A stretch of DNA of 39,759 nucleotides from assembly GCA_002496385.1 (NCBI GenBank), contig DAJR01000035.1:1-39759 (forward strand), in the 5' to 3' direction. The notes beneath the pieces are model-generated. The model saw only the letters and a program-made list of their open reading frames with translations, was not told the DNA's origin and searched no databases. Source of the stretch: Methanomassiliicoccales archaeon UBA147. Its GTDB lineage: Archaea > Thermoplasmatota > Thermoplasmata > SG8-5. The translations under genes were made by a program, and so were the position numbers. Numbering within the stretch: the first letter of the stretch is position 1; every line of letters starts with the position of its first letter. Below are positions 1 through 8,678 of the stretch, piece after piece.

Positions 1-112
1 GCTGGCTGTCGTGAACAGCCAGCACAAAACATATGTTAGCAACCCTAGACCCCAGCCCCTAGCCCCTAGACCCCAGGTTCACAAATATAAACAAACCCTT
101 TCAAATGCCGGC
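1..112 (+). repeat. Intergenic hairpin/CCCTAG element, copy A (left part cut by window edge)
   Basis: A perfect hairpin (arms 1-9 and 15-23, GCTGGCTGT / ACAGCCAGC, 5-nt loop) is followed by a tract of CCCTAG-type units (43-74) and an AT-rich tail that recurs almost unchanged near 17915-17940. The left module seen in the other copies would lie before base 1. It precedes the pseudo-GTPase gene. No coding potential is seen. Three further copies lie at 14594, 15673 and 17701. Confidence 0.85.
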
Positions 113-156
113 AGTACACTGAAAACTTAATCAACGGCTAATGATTGACAGGCCCG

Positions 157-1110
157 ATGAAGACCACCATCATGTGCCTGCTCAACTCCGAGGCGCTGGC
201 CTCCGACCTGGGCAAGAAAGGCACCGAGAGCGACATCACGATGTACAACCACAAGTCCGCGGAAAAGGCGCTCTCTGTTGTCTGCCCCTCCAGGTACCCG
301 GAGAAGCTTGCCCCGCTGCTGTATTCGCTGTACCTCGGGTCCGAGGTGTTCATGGTGGTCGACAGGCTTGACAGGACCATCGGGGAGGAGATGGTGGCGT
401 GCGACGTGATGGGTAAATCCAAAGGCACGATATTTCTTGAGAATTACATCACACAGGACCAGGTGAGGCCGCTTCTGAAAGGCACCGCACTGGAGGGCTG
501 GAGCCTCGCCGAAGGGCTCGGGAACCCGAACCAGATGCGCGAGAAGCTCATGGCCAGGGAGCCCGAGGTTCGCACCGGGCCGACCCGGGTCAGCATCGAC
601 CACTCCTTCCCCGTGAAGGGCCTCGGGACTGTGTGCCTGGGAATAGTGGATCAGGGCGTGGTGAAGAAGCACCAGGAGCTCAGGATCTTCCCGACAGACA
701 AGAAGACCCAGATTCGCTCAATCCAGGTCCATGACAACGATGTTGACGAGGCAAGCTCGGGCAGCCGCGTGGGCCTGGCAGTGAAGGGCGCGGAGCCGGA
801 GGACATAGGCAGGGGGACCATCCTTGCCGAGGAAGGGATATTGTCAGTGAAAAAAACGCTCGACCTCACACTCACAGTGAACAAGTTCTGGAAAGGTACG
901 CTGAAGGGCGGCATGGCAGTCCACTGCGCCTCGGGGATGCAGTTCATACCCGGTGTTTTCTCAACGGAAGGGGAAATGAAGGCAGGGCAGTCAGGCAAGG
1001 TACATGTCGAATTGGAGACGCCGATGGCGCTTTCACCCACAGACCCAGTCACTCTTTGCTGGCTTGAATCCACCGGCTCGAGGGTGGTCGGGAAGGGCGT
1101 GCAGCAATAG
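157..1110 (+). CDS. EF1A/SelB-like translation factor homologue with degenerate G domain (pseudo-GTPase)
   Basis: The product has 317 residues. The C-terminal two thirds look like beta-barrel domains II and III of the EF-Tu/EF1A/SelB group: a stretch beginning VSIDHSFPVKGLGTVCLG, then RGTIL, then a domain-III-like segment. The N-terminal ~110 residues keep the order of a G domain but have no P-loop GxxxxGKS/T, no DxxG and no NKxD, so GTP hydrolysis is unlikely. This matches a family of archaeal EF-Tu-like proteins of unknown role; binding tRNA or the ribosome is inference. The ATG at 157 (MKTTIM) is preferred over the TTG at 145: an AT-rich TATA-like stretch at 122-132 is about 25-30 bp upstream, which suggests a leaderless message. 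The next gene is convergent. Confidence 0.75.
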   Translation: MKTTIMCLLNSEALASDLGKKGTESDITMYNHKSAEKALSVVCPSRYPEKLAPLLYSLYLGSEVFMVVDRLDRTIGEEMVACDVMGKSKGTIFLENYITQDQVRPLLKGTALEGWSLAEGLGNPNQMREKLMAREPEVRTGPTRVSIDHSFPVKGLGTVCLGIVDQGVVKKHQELRIFPTDKKTQIRSIQVHDNDVDEASSGSRVGLAVKGAEPEDIGRGTILAEEGILSVKKTLDLTLTVNKFWKGTLKGGMAVHCASGMQFIPGVFSTEGEMKAGQSGKVHVELETPMALSPTDPVTLCWLESTGSRVVGKGVQQ

Positions 1111-1143
1111 CAAGTTAAAAATAAAAATGAAAAGTGAAAAGGA

Positions 1144-1165
1144 GAACGCCCGTTTCCGGGCGTTC
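1144..1165. terminator. Bidirectional terminator hairpin
   Basis: Perfect 9-bp stem (GAACGCCCG / CGGGCGTTC) with a TTTC loop between two convergent genes. Oligo-A precedes it and a T-rich stretch follows, so it could serve both strands. Confidence 0.6.
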
Positions 1166-1180
1166 CATTCTTATTCGCGC

Positions 1181-3493
1181 TTATTGCTGTGGCGGTGGCG
1201 GGGGCTGTTCCTGCGGTGGCTGGTACTCTTGGACCGGCGCCGCCTTCGGCTTCCGGTTCTTCTTCACGTGGAACACTGCCACTATGATGAGGAATACCAT
1301 TATCACGATCGCCAGGACGATCAGCGTCCAGTAGAATGTCCCGATGACCGAGCCGCCGCCGCCTGTCGATTTTATCGATACGGCGAGTGATGTGGAGTCT
1401 GGGCTAATTGAGTCGACATATGTGAGCCCGAAATACATGGTGTACACATGTCCGTCAGACATGTCGGAGTTCGACTTCATCGGTATCTCGACTGTAATGC
1501 TGGCACCGGGCGCGATGTCATCAAGGTAGATTGGCAGTGCACCGGCCTGCGGCTCGGCGTAGTTACCGTCAACGGTGGTTTCTTCGGTCCCATCCTCATC
1601 GTCAAACCACGAGTGCAAGACAACATTTCTCGCTGTGTCGTCGCCCACGTTGGTCAGGACCAGTGTCAGGGTGAAGGCTGCACCGGGCTTTATTGTCTCT
1701 GGGGTGACAGTAGTGACTTCGATGCGTGGGCCTATGCCATTCACAGTTATCCTGGCAGTGACAACCGATGTCACGGTTTCCTTCAGGTCGTCGTTGAGCG
1801 CTTTTATGGTAACTGGCACCATGTACACGCCCGGTGTTGTGTCTGGTTTCACGTTCACCGAGACAATCACATCAGCCCAATCTAGATGGTCATCCAGATC
1901 AATCGGGGCGGATTCTTCGGACAGCGTGGCTGCCGGGGTGACGACGTTCATGAACGGTGAGTTGGCGGTGTTCGTCTCTATCTGCAGAACGAGGTTCGTG
2001 TAGCTAATGTAGCCGGTGTTGGTTACAGTCAGCTTCAGGGGGAAATCGAATATCTGGCCGGATATCGCGGGCGTTGTGTAAGGCCAATTTACACTGCTCT
2101 TTATAGAGATGTCCATCGTGGTGTCGGTGACGGTCACGTCGATGTATGGTCCCTTCACCTGACTGGTATCGGGGTTCAACATCACGCCGTCGATACGGGG
2201 ATAGGCAGGTATTCCAAACCAGTCCACGACCACGTGTTCATAGTTCGTTGTATCTGGGTCATAGAACCATCCTCTGAAGGTGAACATTATCTTGTGGGTC
2301 CCGACAGGTATGTACTGTTTGACTCCCAGCTCCATTGTCTGGGTGGCTATTCCATCGACCGCGACGTCTCCGAGCTGCAGCCATGAATCAGATACCATCA
2401 CGCCGTCTTCCCAGTGGTCGGCGGGCGTGAGCGTGAAGTAGTCGCTGTTGTCGTCAAGCTGGAACTCGATGTCCACAAGGTCGACGGTTCCGACATTCGT
2501 GAATGTCAGCGCCCATGTGACCTTGTCTGTGCCCTGGGCGATGGTGGTTGTGGCCACCGATACATCAAGCATAGGCAGGTTGAGCACCTGGTATTCCATT
2601 GTTCCGGTCTCGGTGCACACCAAGTTGCCGTTGGATGTCCTGTATGTCAGGGTGTATGTGCCGGTGTACACTCCCCTGTCCTTTGTCGGGGACACAGACA
2701 GTCTGAGGGGGATGGTCCACCAGTCATTCCAGTCGTAGCTGTCCGAACTGGTCCTTGTGACGGTGGCACCCGATTCCCCGAACCACCAGAATCCCGAATC
2801 GGGAAGTGTGATGGAAATCGAAAGGTCCCTTACCTCGTCATCCTGGTCCGGCCAGTCTCCCATGTAGTTGTCGAAGTTAACCTGGAGGTTGACAAGTACG
2901 TTAAGGTCGCCGGGCTTGAAGTTGCCCATGTCGGGAACTTCGGCTCTCTGCCTTATCTCGAAGCGGATGAAACCGATGTAGCTGTCCGCGACGCCGGCAT
3001 CGTTCTTGTAGTCAAGCGTCAGGGTCATGTTGTAGACGCCGGGGACCGCATTGGTCTTCACGTCGAACTGGAATCCGTTGAATGTGTGATCATCCCAGTC
3101 CCATATGCTTTCCTCGTCGTCCACCCTCGTCTGGTCCCACGTGATCGGGTTGGTGGTTGTGGTCAATTGGGTCCCGGCAGCATTCCGCAGGAGTGTGGTG
3201 GCAGACAGGTTCGCATACAATATGGGTTGATCGTCGGTTGCGTCTCCTGCCCCGCCGTCATTATCAATCCTCACAGAGAAGGCAACATTCTGGCTACCCG
3301 GGTATATCGGATAGGTCGCGAAAAGGCCGGGATTGCCGACCTGGTAGTTGTTCAGTGTTGAGCTCTCTATCATGATGTGACGGTCGTTGTTCAAGTTCAC
3401 AATCGTTGCATCAGCCGTCGGTATTATCATCCCGAAGGCGCTCACTATCATCGCCAGCACCATTGCCAGCGATATTATTTTTGTTGTATTCAT
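1181..3493 (-). CDS. Large secreted, C-terminally membrane-anchored protein with CARDB/NEW3-like beta domains
   Basis: The 770-residue product opens with a signal peptide (hydrophobic run after NTTK, cleavage probably after PTADA). A long series of Ig-like beta domains follows, with phrases typical of CARDB/alpha-galactosidase-NEW3 modules (TLVLTNVGDDTA, LTFTNVGTVDL, IAPGASITVEI). A glycine linker, one transmembrane helix (VIGTFYWTLIVLAIVIM) and a short basic tail rich in proline and glutamine close it. The topology is outside domains, inside tail, as in archaeal COG1361 S-layer-associated proteins. ATG 3493 is chosen because GGAG at 3503-3506 is 9 nt away; the in-frame ATG at 3502 abuts it directly. 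It is divergent from the next secreted gene. The function is not known; a cell-surface role is inferred. Confidence 0.8.
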   Translation of the reverse strand: MNTTKIISLAMVLAMIVSAFGMIIPTADATIVNLNNDRHIMIESSTLNNYQVGNPGLFATYPIYPGSQNVAFSVRIDNDGGAGDATDDQPILYANLSATTLLRNAAGTQLTTTTNPITWDQTRVDDEESIWDWDDHTFNGFQFDVKTNAVPGVYNMTLTLDYKNDAGVADSYIGFIRFEIRQRAEVPDMGNFKPGDLNVLVNLQVNFDNYMGDWPDQDDEVRDLSISITLPDSGFWWFGESGATVTRTSSDSYDWNDWWTIPLRLSVSPTKDRGVYTGTYTLTYRTSNGNLVCTETGTMEYQVLNLPMLDVSVATTTIAQGTDKVTWALTFTNVGTVDLVDIEFQLDDNSDYFTLTPADHWEDGVMVSDSWLQLGDVAVDGIATQTMELGVKQYIPVGTHKIMFTFRGWFYDPDTTNYEHVVVDWFGIPAYPRIDGVMLNPDTSQVKGPYIDVTVTDTTMDISIKSSVNWPYTTPAISGQIFDFPLKLTVTNTGYISYTNLVLQIETNTANSPFMNVVTPAATLSEESAPIDLDDHLDWADVIVSVNVKPDTTPGVYMVPVTIKALNDDLKETVTSVVTARITVNGIGPRIEVTTVTPETIKPGAAFTLTLVLTNVGDDTARNVVLHSWFDDEDGTEETTVDGNYAEPQAGALPIYLDDIAPGASITVEIPMKSNSDMSDGHVYTMYFGLTYVDSISPDSTSLAVSIKSTGGGGSVIGTFYWTLIVLAIVIMVFLIIVAVFHVKKNRKPKAAPVQEYQPPQEQPPPPPQQ

Positions 3494-3502
3494 TTCATTC
3501 AT

Positions 3503-3801
3503 CTCCTATGTTCATATTTCAGGTTTTGTCCTCAATCATCAAGATCCTGACATTCCCACATTGTTGGTCTCGCACTACATTGGAGGGTATATAACTCTTT
3601 CGATATTATACAACAATCACAATATAATTCGAATGCCATCACCTCATCCGATTAAGGAAAAGTAATTTTATTATTTTCCATTTCAACATTATCGGAATTG
3701 TATCTACTTGAGCTACATAAGGCTTAAATAATTGACGAATGTGCGCCGCTTTGCAGAACCTAGGATTCTGACAGAGAGAATAATAAAGGAGTGTGAAACA
3801 G
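3503..3801. promoter_or_regulatory. Divergent promoter region between two secreted-protein genes
   Basis: About 300 AT-rich bases without a gene. A TATA-like GGGTATATAACT at 3586-3597, read on the minus strand, would serve the 1181-3493 gene with a leader of roughly 70 nt. AGGCTTAAATAATTG at 3721-3735 is a plus-strand TATA candidate for the 3802 gene. AAAGGAG at 3785-3791 is the ribosome-binding site for ATG 3802. Confidence 0.45.
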
Positions 3802-5538
3802 ATGAAAATAGCAACAATCATTGCAATGCTGACGGCATTCGCCCTCGTGGCGACGCCGTTATGGACGACCGGCGCACGCGCCGAAGATGTCGCATACACC
3901 CTCGGCGAGGACTGGACCGTCACAGACGGCACAGCCTGGTCCGGGAGCGTAATATTCACGGACGAGAGCGGCATTGAAGTGGCCAGTTTCTGGATAGAGA
4001 TAGGGCTTTACGCGGCTCCCACCAGTGAGGAGATTCACGATGAGGGCGGCGAACCATCACTTGCAGCCCCATCGAACAATGAGATACACGGACTCAAAGG
4101 CTTCACCTACAAGGTCTACAAGGACCGCCAGGACGTTGGCATTCCCATCATTGATTGGATAATACTTTGCGAAGATGGCACCGAGGTGCTGGATGCAGAT
4201 AGAAGCACTGAGATACACGGCGCCGAAGGCGTACAGTACATACAGAAGAAGAAGGCCGGCCAAGACGCGGCATCGGCGGAAGAGGGTGACACAGTCATGA
4301 AACTGCCAGGGCCGCCCCGGTTCAGCAACTTCAGGTTCTTCGATGAGAACGGAGCCCCGGTATTCAAGATATTGGTTCACAGCAACAGCGAGTTGCTGAA
4401 CAAGCACATGGACAACAACACGAGTTTCCAGATTATCGTGTCCATCATGCAGGACTCGTACCCCGAGGGCCTTGGAATCAAGCAATTCACCTTTGATGAC
4501 TTCCACGTTGACGACCGCGAGTTCCAGCTTGACGGCCAAAGCTACTTCATGCACACATACCGCGCCCTGCCGTTCTACACGGTCATTGTCGAGTTCTGGC
4601 CCATCCAGGATGTCTACACGATAACAGGCGAAGAGGACGGATACGACCTTCTCGCATCCATACAGAACGATGAGATACACGGCGTCGAGACCTGGTGGGG
4701 CCTTTGCTGCGCAGGCTTGGACGCGTCCACCCTGGAATTCTCAGTTGATGATGGCAATGGGATATGCCTCGGTGTAGTCTATGGCAGGCTCGGAGCCCCA
4801 ACGAGCAATGAGATACACCAGATGAATGGTTTCATGTACATGGTATTTGCATCCCCGCAGAATGAAGAGATACACGGCGAGGACGGCGGCATTATAATTT
4901 TCTCCAAGGGATTCAACAGCATAATCAGGGCAGGCAATGACACCGAACCCCAGCTTAACAGCGATGCGGGGGATTACAGCCCCTCAACCGATGCGGAGTG
5001 GAACTACTGTGTTTACATCGGCGGCGAGATTGTTTCGTTCGTTGGAGGAGACGACCAACAGCCCATAGTTGTCGGCGCAGACAATGGCATGGCATGCTAT
5101 AATATGGGCTGGTGGGGGAAATGCCACAGCCTTTATATCGATGCCAACGGCTACATAATAATGATGGACAAGAACAACGAGATACACGACGAAAATGGCA
5201 ACATTGTGGGCTATGACATGGGCTGGTGGGGAAAATGCCACAGCTTCGATGGCGAAGCCCCGTTTATGTGGATATATGACGAATCCAAGGGATTCAGCAG
5301 TCTAATCAGGGGAGTCGATAACGGCACAGAGCCTGCCCGTATGGGCGGGAAGATAGCGCTCTGCAACTTCAATGGCGAGCCGTATATGGTCAACTGGTAT
5401 ACCCGCGACGGGGAATTTCACATAGACTGTTACGGCAACGGTGAAATGGAGTTCAACCAATCCATCATCCAGAACATCCGGGGAATTTTCACTCCGGATG
5501 AGGAAGCCAAACTCGTTGCGCTCGGCATACTTGAGTAA
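3802..5538 (+). CDS. Secreted protein with seven E-I-H motif repeats, unknown function
   Basis: I do not recognise this 578-residue protein. It begins with a signal peptide (MKIATIIAMLTAF, cleavage near TGARA) and shows no membrane anchor. A short motif, usually N-E-I-H-G/D followed by an acidic/glycine turn and an aromatic strand, recurs seven times; the E-I-H codons start at 4030, 4081, 4210, 4672, 4810, 4867 and 5179. Six of the seven use the same codons GAG ATA CAC. The C-terminal half holds a second duplication: M-G-W-W-G-K-C-H-S at 5104 and 5218, and S-K-G-F-x-S-x-I-R before and after it. Histidine, cysteine and acidic residues would suit metal binding, which is inference. ATG 3802 is chosen over GTG 3793 because AAAGGAG is 10 nt upstream. 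A strong terminator follows. Confidence 0.75.
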   Translation: MKIATIIAMLTAFALVATPLWTTGARAEDVAYTLGEDWTVTDGTAWSGSVIFTDESGIEVASFWIEIGLYAAPTSEEIHDEGGEPSLAAPSNNEIHGLKGFTYKVYKDRQDVGIPIIDWIILCEDGTEVLDADRSTEIHGAEGVQYIQKKKAGQDAASAEEGDTVMKLPGPPRFSNFRFFDENGAPVFKILVHSNSELLNKHMDNNTSFQIIVSIMQDSYPEGLGIKQFTFDDFHVDDREFQLDGQSYFMHTYRALPFYTVIVEFWPIQDVYTITGEEDGYDLLASIQNDEIHGVETWWGLCCAGLDASTLEFSVDDGNGICLGVVYGRLGAPTSNEIHQMNGFMYMVFASPQNEEIHGEDGGIIIFSKGFNSIIRAGNDTEPQLNSDAGDYSPSTDAEWNYCVYIGGEIVSFVGGDDQQPIVVGADNGMACYNMGWWGKCHSLYIDANGYIIMMDKNNEIHDENGNIVGYDMGWWGKCHSFDGEAPFMWIYDESKGFSSLIRGVDNGTEPARMGGKIALCNFNGEPYMVNWYTRDGEFHIDCYGNGEMEFNQSIIQNIRGIFTPDEEAKLVALGILE

Positions 5539-5548
5539 TCTTTCCACT

Positions 5549-5584
5549 AAAAAATAGAATGGGCCTCCTCCCATTCTATTTTTT
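5549..5584. terminator. Strong terminator
   Basis: Perfect 15-bp inverted repeat (AAAAAATAGAATGGG / CCCATTCTATTTTTT) with a 6-nt loop, 10 bp after the stop of the E-I-H protein gene, ending in a T run. Confidence 0.8.
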
Positions 5585-5618
5585 CTAATTTTATTAAGAA
5601 TCCATAAACAGAGACAAT

Positions 5619-5627
5619 ACTTTTATC
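5619..5627 (+). promoter_or_regulatory. TATA box of the ABCE1 gene
   Basis: ACTTTTATC is centred 27 bp upstream of ATG 5650, so transcription should start at or within a few bases of the start codon (leaderless mRNA). Confidence 0.5.
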
Positions 5628-5649
5628 CCCCTCCTACATCCCATTCTCA

Positions 5650-7419
5650 ATGAGAATAGCCGTTCTGAACAGGGACAAATGCCAGCCCAAGAGATGCAAC
5701 CGGGAATGCATCAGCTACTGCCCCAGGGTCAGGAGCGGCGACGAGACTGTCATAATGGGGGATTCGGGCAAGCCAGTGATAAACGAGTTTCTGTGCGTGG
5801 GCTGCGGCATCTGCGTCCACAAGTGCCCTTTCGGGGCGATACAGATAATCAACCTGGCGGAGGAGCTGGAGGGCGAATTGGTCCAACAGTACGGGGTGAA
5901 CGGCTTCAGGCTGTACAGGCTGCCCGTGCCCAGGCCGGGCGAGGTCGTGGGTATGCTGGGGCCGAACGCGATAGGCAAGACCACCGCCTTCAAGATCCTC
6001 AGCGGCCAGGAGATTCCCAACCTCGGGAACCTAGATACGCCGCCGGAGTGGGAGCCGGTTCTCGAGAAGTACGCCGGCACAGAGCTCCATAACCATCTGG
6101 AGAAGGTTGCGGCGGGCAAGCTCACATTCTCGTTCAAGCCGCAGTACGTGGACATGCTGCCCAGGGTGCATACCGGCAAGGTCGGGAAGCTGCTCAGGGG
6201 CGTCGAGACAGACAAGGACATCGACGCGGTCATCTCCGAGCTTGACCTGCAGTCCTGCATCGACCGGGACATCGGCCAGCTCTCAGGGGGGGAGCTGCAG
6301 CGCGTTGCCATTGCCGCCACCATCCTCAAGGAGGCGGACATGTACTTCTTTGACGAACCTTCATCCTACCTGGACATCTACCAGCGCCTGAAGATCGCGC
6401 GCGTCATCCAGGGCATGGCGCGGACCAAGAGCGTCATGGTGATAGAGCATGACCTGGCGGTGCTCGATTTCCTGGCCGATACCGTTCATCTCATGTACGG
6501 CTCCGAAGGCGCGTTCGGGGTGCTGGCGCAGCCCAGGACGGTGCGCAATGCCATCAACTCCTACCTGGACGGGTTCCTGAAGGAGGAGAACGTCAGGATA
6601 CGCGACCGCAACATCAAGTTCGAGACCCGCGCCCCAAAGAAGGACTGGACCGCCGTTTCACTAGTGAGCTTCGGAAAGCTGGTGAAGAAATTCAAAAAAT
6701 TCAAGCTGGCCACCGAACCGGGCTCCATAAAGGCCGGCGAGGTCGTCGGCGTTGTCGGCCCCAACGCGACAGGGAAGACCACATTCGTCAAGATGCTGGC
6801 CAACGAGATATCCCCCGATTCCGGGGAAATCGATGCCAATGTCAAGGTCTCCTACAAGCCGCAGTACATCGAGCCGAGCTACGATGGAACGGTTTCCGAG
6901 CTTTTCATGACCGAGCTGGGCGGGCGCTCCGCAACCGGTTTCTTCAAAGCCGAAGTTCACGAGCCGCTCAACCTGGAGCCGCTGATGAACAGGGACCTGA
7001 AGTCCCTCTCGGGCGGAGAGTTGCAGAGGGTGGCAATCGCCCTCGCGCTGGCCAGGGAGGCAGATATCTACCTAATCGACGAGCCCTCAGCCTATCTGGA
7101 TTCCAACCAGAGGATGGAGGCGGCCCGCACGATTCGCAGGGTGATCGAGAAATCCGGGCGCTCCGGCATGATTGTGGATCATGATGTTTACTTCATCGAT
7201 ATGGTATCCGATTCCATAATGGTGTTCAGCGGGGAGCCGTCGGTCTCGGGAACCGGGGAGGGGCCTCTGGGAATGCGGGACGGCATGAACATGTTCCTGA
7301 AGAACGTGGACATAACGTTCCGCCGGGACAACGACACCAACCGCCCCAGGATAAATAAAAAGGACTCAAGATTGGACAGGGAGCAGAAGTCGTCCGGGGA
7401 ATTTTATTATACTGGCTGA
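5650..7419 (+). CDS. abce1: ABCE1/Rli1 ribosome-recycling ATPase
   Basis: The product has 589 residues, full family length. Domains in order: an N-terminal Fe-S domain with eight cysteines in two clusters (C11, C16, C20, C24 and C49, C52, C55, C59); NBD1 with Walker A GPNAIGKTT near 104, signature LSGGELQRVAIA and Walker B FFDEPSSYLD; a hinge; NBD2 with GPNATGKTT, LSGGELQRVAIALAL and LIDEPSAYLD. ABCE1 splits post-termination ribosomes into subunits together with aPelota/aRF1 and is near-universal in archaea and eukaryotes. All catalytic motifs are intact. The gene has its own leaderless promoter; the flavodoxin gene follows 14 bp after the stop, and a shared transcript is possible. Confidence 0.97.
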   Translation: MRIAVLNRDKCQPKRCNRECISYCPRVRSGDETVIMGDSGKPVINEFLCVGCGICVHKCPFGAIQIINLAEELEGELVQQYGVNGFRLYRLPVPRPGEVVGMLGPNAIGKTTAFKILSGQEIPNLGNLDTPPEWEPVLEKYAGTELHNHLEKVAAGKLTFSFKPQYVDMLPRVHTGKVGKLLRGVETDKDIDAVISELDLQSCIDRDIGQLSGGELQRVAIAATILKEADMYFFDEPSSYLDIYQRLKIARVIQGMARTKSVMVIEHDLAVLDFLADTVHLMYGSEGAFGVLAQPRTVRNAINSYLDGFLKEENVRIRDRNIKFETRAPKKDWTAVSLVSFGKLVKKFKKFKLATEPGSIKAGEVVGVVGPNATGKTTFVKMLANEISPDSGEIDANVKVSYKPQYIEPSYDGTVSELFMTELGGRSATGFFKAEVHEPLNLEPLMNRDLKSLSGGELQRVAIALALAREADIYLIDEPSAYLDSNQRMEAARTIRRVIEKSGRSGMIVDHDVYFIDMVSDSIMVFSGEPSVSGTGEGPLGMRDGMNMFLKNVDITFRRDNDTNRPRINKKDSRLDREQKSSGEFYYTG

Positions 7420-7433
7420 TATATATCCGATTG

Positions 7434-7910
7434 ATGAGCGGAAAAACGCTGGTAGCATATTATACGAAGGGCGGGGCATCCGGGACCTATGCCCAGGCCA
7501 TTGTAGAGGGGCTTTCGGAGAAGGGCATCCGTGCTGAGATTGTCGACCTTCGGGAGAGGGTGCCGGATGTCTCCGGATATGATGCTGTCATCGCCGGGAC
7601 CGGCGTCAGGATGTTCATGGTATATGGCCGATGGAAGAAGGTGCTCAAACAGAAGGACCTGAAATCCAGGAAGCTGTTCATGTTCCTGTCCAGCGGAATG
7701 GCGATTGACAAGCCCGACGAGGCAGTTGAAAAGTTTTTGCGACCGATAACCGCCAAGTACAAACTGAGTCCGATCCTGATGGTGTCCTTCCCCGGCATGA
7801 TACCGGACAAGTGGAAGGAGCCCGGCAAGGAAAATGACACGGTCAAGCCCGAGCTCGCCAGGAAATGGGCCGGCGAAATAGCTGAGAGATTGAAGGAGGC
7901 AGGACAATGA
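7434..7910 (+). CDS. Flavodoxin-domain protein
   Basis: The 158-residue product starts with a flavodoxin-like first strand and phosphate loop (TLVAYYTKGGASGTYA). Then come EIVDLRE, the YDAVIAGTGVR strand-loop and KLFMFLSSGMA, as in short-chain flavodoxins of the HemG/protoporphyrinogen-oxidase-like group. It should bind FMN and carry electrons; the partner is unknown. ATG 7434 is chosen (TTG 7431 is directly before it); TTTATTATA at 7402-7410 is about 25 bp upstream. The stop overlaps the cupin start (ATGA), so the two are translationally coupled. Confidence 0.8.
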   Translation: MSGKTLVAYYTKGGASGTYAQAIVEGLSEKGIRAEIVDLRERVPDVSGYDAVIAGTGVRMFMVYGRWKKVLKQKDLKSRKLFMFLSSGMAIDKPDEAVEKFLRPITAKYKLSPILMVSFPGMIPDKWKEPGKENDTVKPELARKWAGEIAERLKEAGQ

Positions 7911-8254
7911 AGCACATGCATTACACGGAAGTCGAGGAGCAGATACCGGCCGAGGAAGGCGTGAAGGACGTGACAGTGAGGTGGGTAATCTCGGACAAGG
8001 ACGGGGCAGAGAACTTCGCCATGCGCGTTTTCACCTTCCAGCCGGGCGGGCACACCCCGCACCATACCCACGATTGGGAGCATGAACTCTTCATGCTGGA
8101 GGGCCTGGCAGTGCTCCGTTCGGGCGAGGAGAAAATCCCCTTCAGGCCGGGCGAGTTTGCCTTCATACGGGAAAACGAGCTCCACCAGATAAGGAACGAG
8201 GGCAAGGTGCCTGCGGTCGTGATCTGTCTGATACCGTACAAGCACAAAAACTGA
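7907..8254 (+). CDS. Cupin-domain protein
   Basis: A 115-residue single-domain cupin. Motif 1 reads G-G-H-T-P-H-H-T-H-x4-E-H-E (about residues 46-60) and motif 2 is FRPGEFAFIRENELHQI. The histidines and glutamate would bind a divalent metal. It starts inside the flavodoxin stop codon (ATGA) with AAGGAGG just upstream, so it is in a two-gene operon with that gene. Such lone cupins act as dioxygenase-like enzymes or sugar/oxyanion binders; no substrate can be inferred here. Confidence 0.85.
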   Translation: MKHMHYTEVEEQIPAEEGVKDVTVRWVISDKDGAENFAMRVFTFQPGGHTPHHTHDWEHELFMLEGLAVLRSGEEKIPFRPGEFAFIRENELHQIRNEGKVPAVVICLIPYKHKN

Positions 8255-8678
8255 AATTCACGAGCCATTTACAGATGCCAGGATAGTGTCGAATCAAGAT
8301 TCGGCTAAGTCGCAACCAAGTATGGTTGCTCCACGCTCCGTCTTTCAGGGCAGAGATGAATCGGCATGAATACTAATGTGATATGCCGTAGTAGCCACCC
8401 TAATATGATAAATGATAATCGAAGCCTTAAAGCTTCGATGAATCCGGCAAGCAACTGCTCTATGGTAAACATACCGCCTAGAAACCACTGGCATTGATGC
8501 AAACCAGAAACGCCAGCCACTTTCGCTAACCACACTTGGTTAGCGTTAAGACGAGGCTATGCCTCGCCTGTTTAGGAGCTGGTTTACGAAATAACGGGCG
8601 TACCTTGGGAATACCCACATAACCCTTATATCCCCCGGGATTGATTACCACTTAGAATCTAGGTTCAGGGAGAGGAAA
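8255..8678. other. Hairpin-rich intergenic region, no gene seen
   Basis: 424 bp without a convincing ORF. It holds at least five separate short perfect or near-perfect palindromes: GAATCAAGATTC near 8291, GCAACCAAGTATGGTTGC near 8312, ATCGAAGCCTTAAAGCTTCGAT near 8417 (written with one internal loop), GCTAACCACACTTGGTTAGC near 8526, and GACGAGGCTATGCCTCG near 8550. CTCCGTCTTTCAGGGCAGAG (8336-8355) followed by ATGAATC resembles the terminal hairpin of IS200/IS605-type elements on the minus strand. CCCTTATATCC (8624-8634) is a TATA candidate for the next gene. No transposase gene is present. Confidence 0.5.

Noticed and set aside
2414..3361. 315-codon plus-strand open frame opposite the large secreted protein
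   Set aside because: The minus-strand frame has a signal peptide, beta-domain pattern and anchor; the opposite frame has no recognisable features and is a GC-rich shadow.
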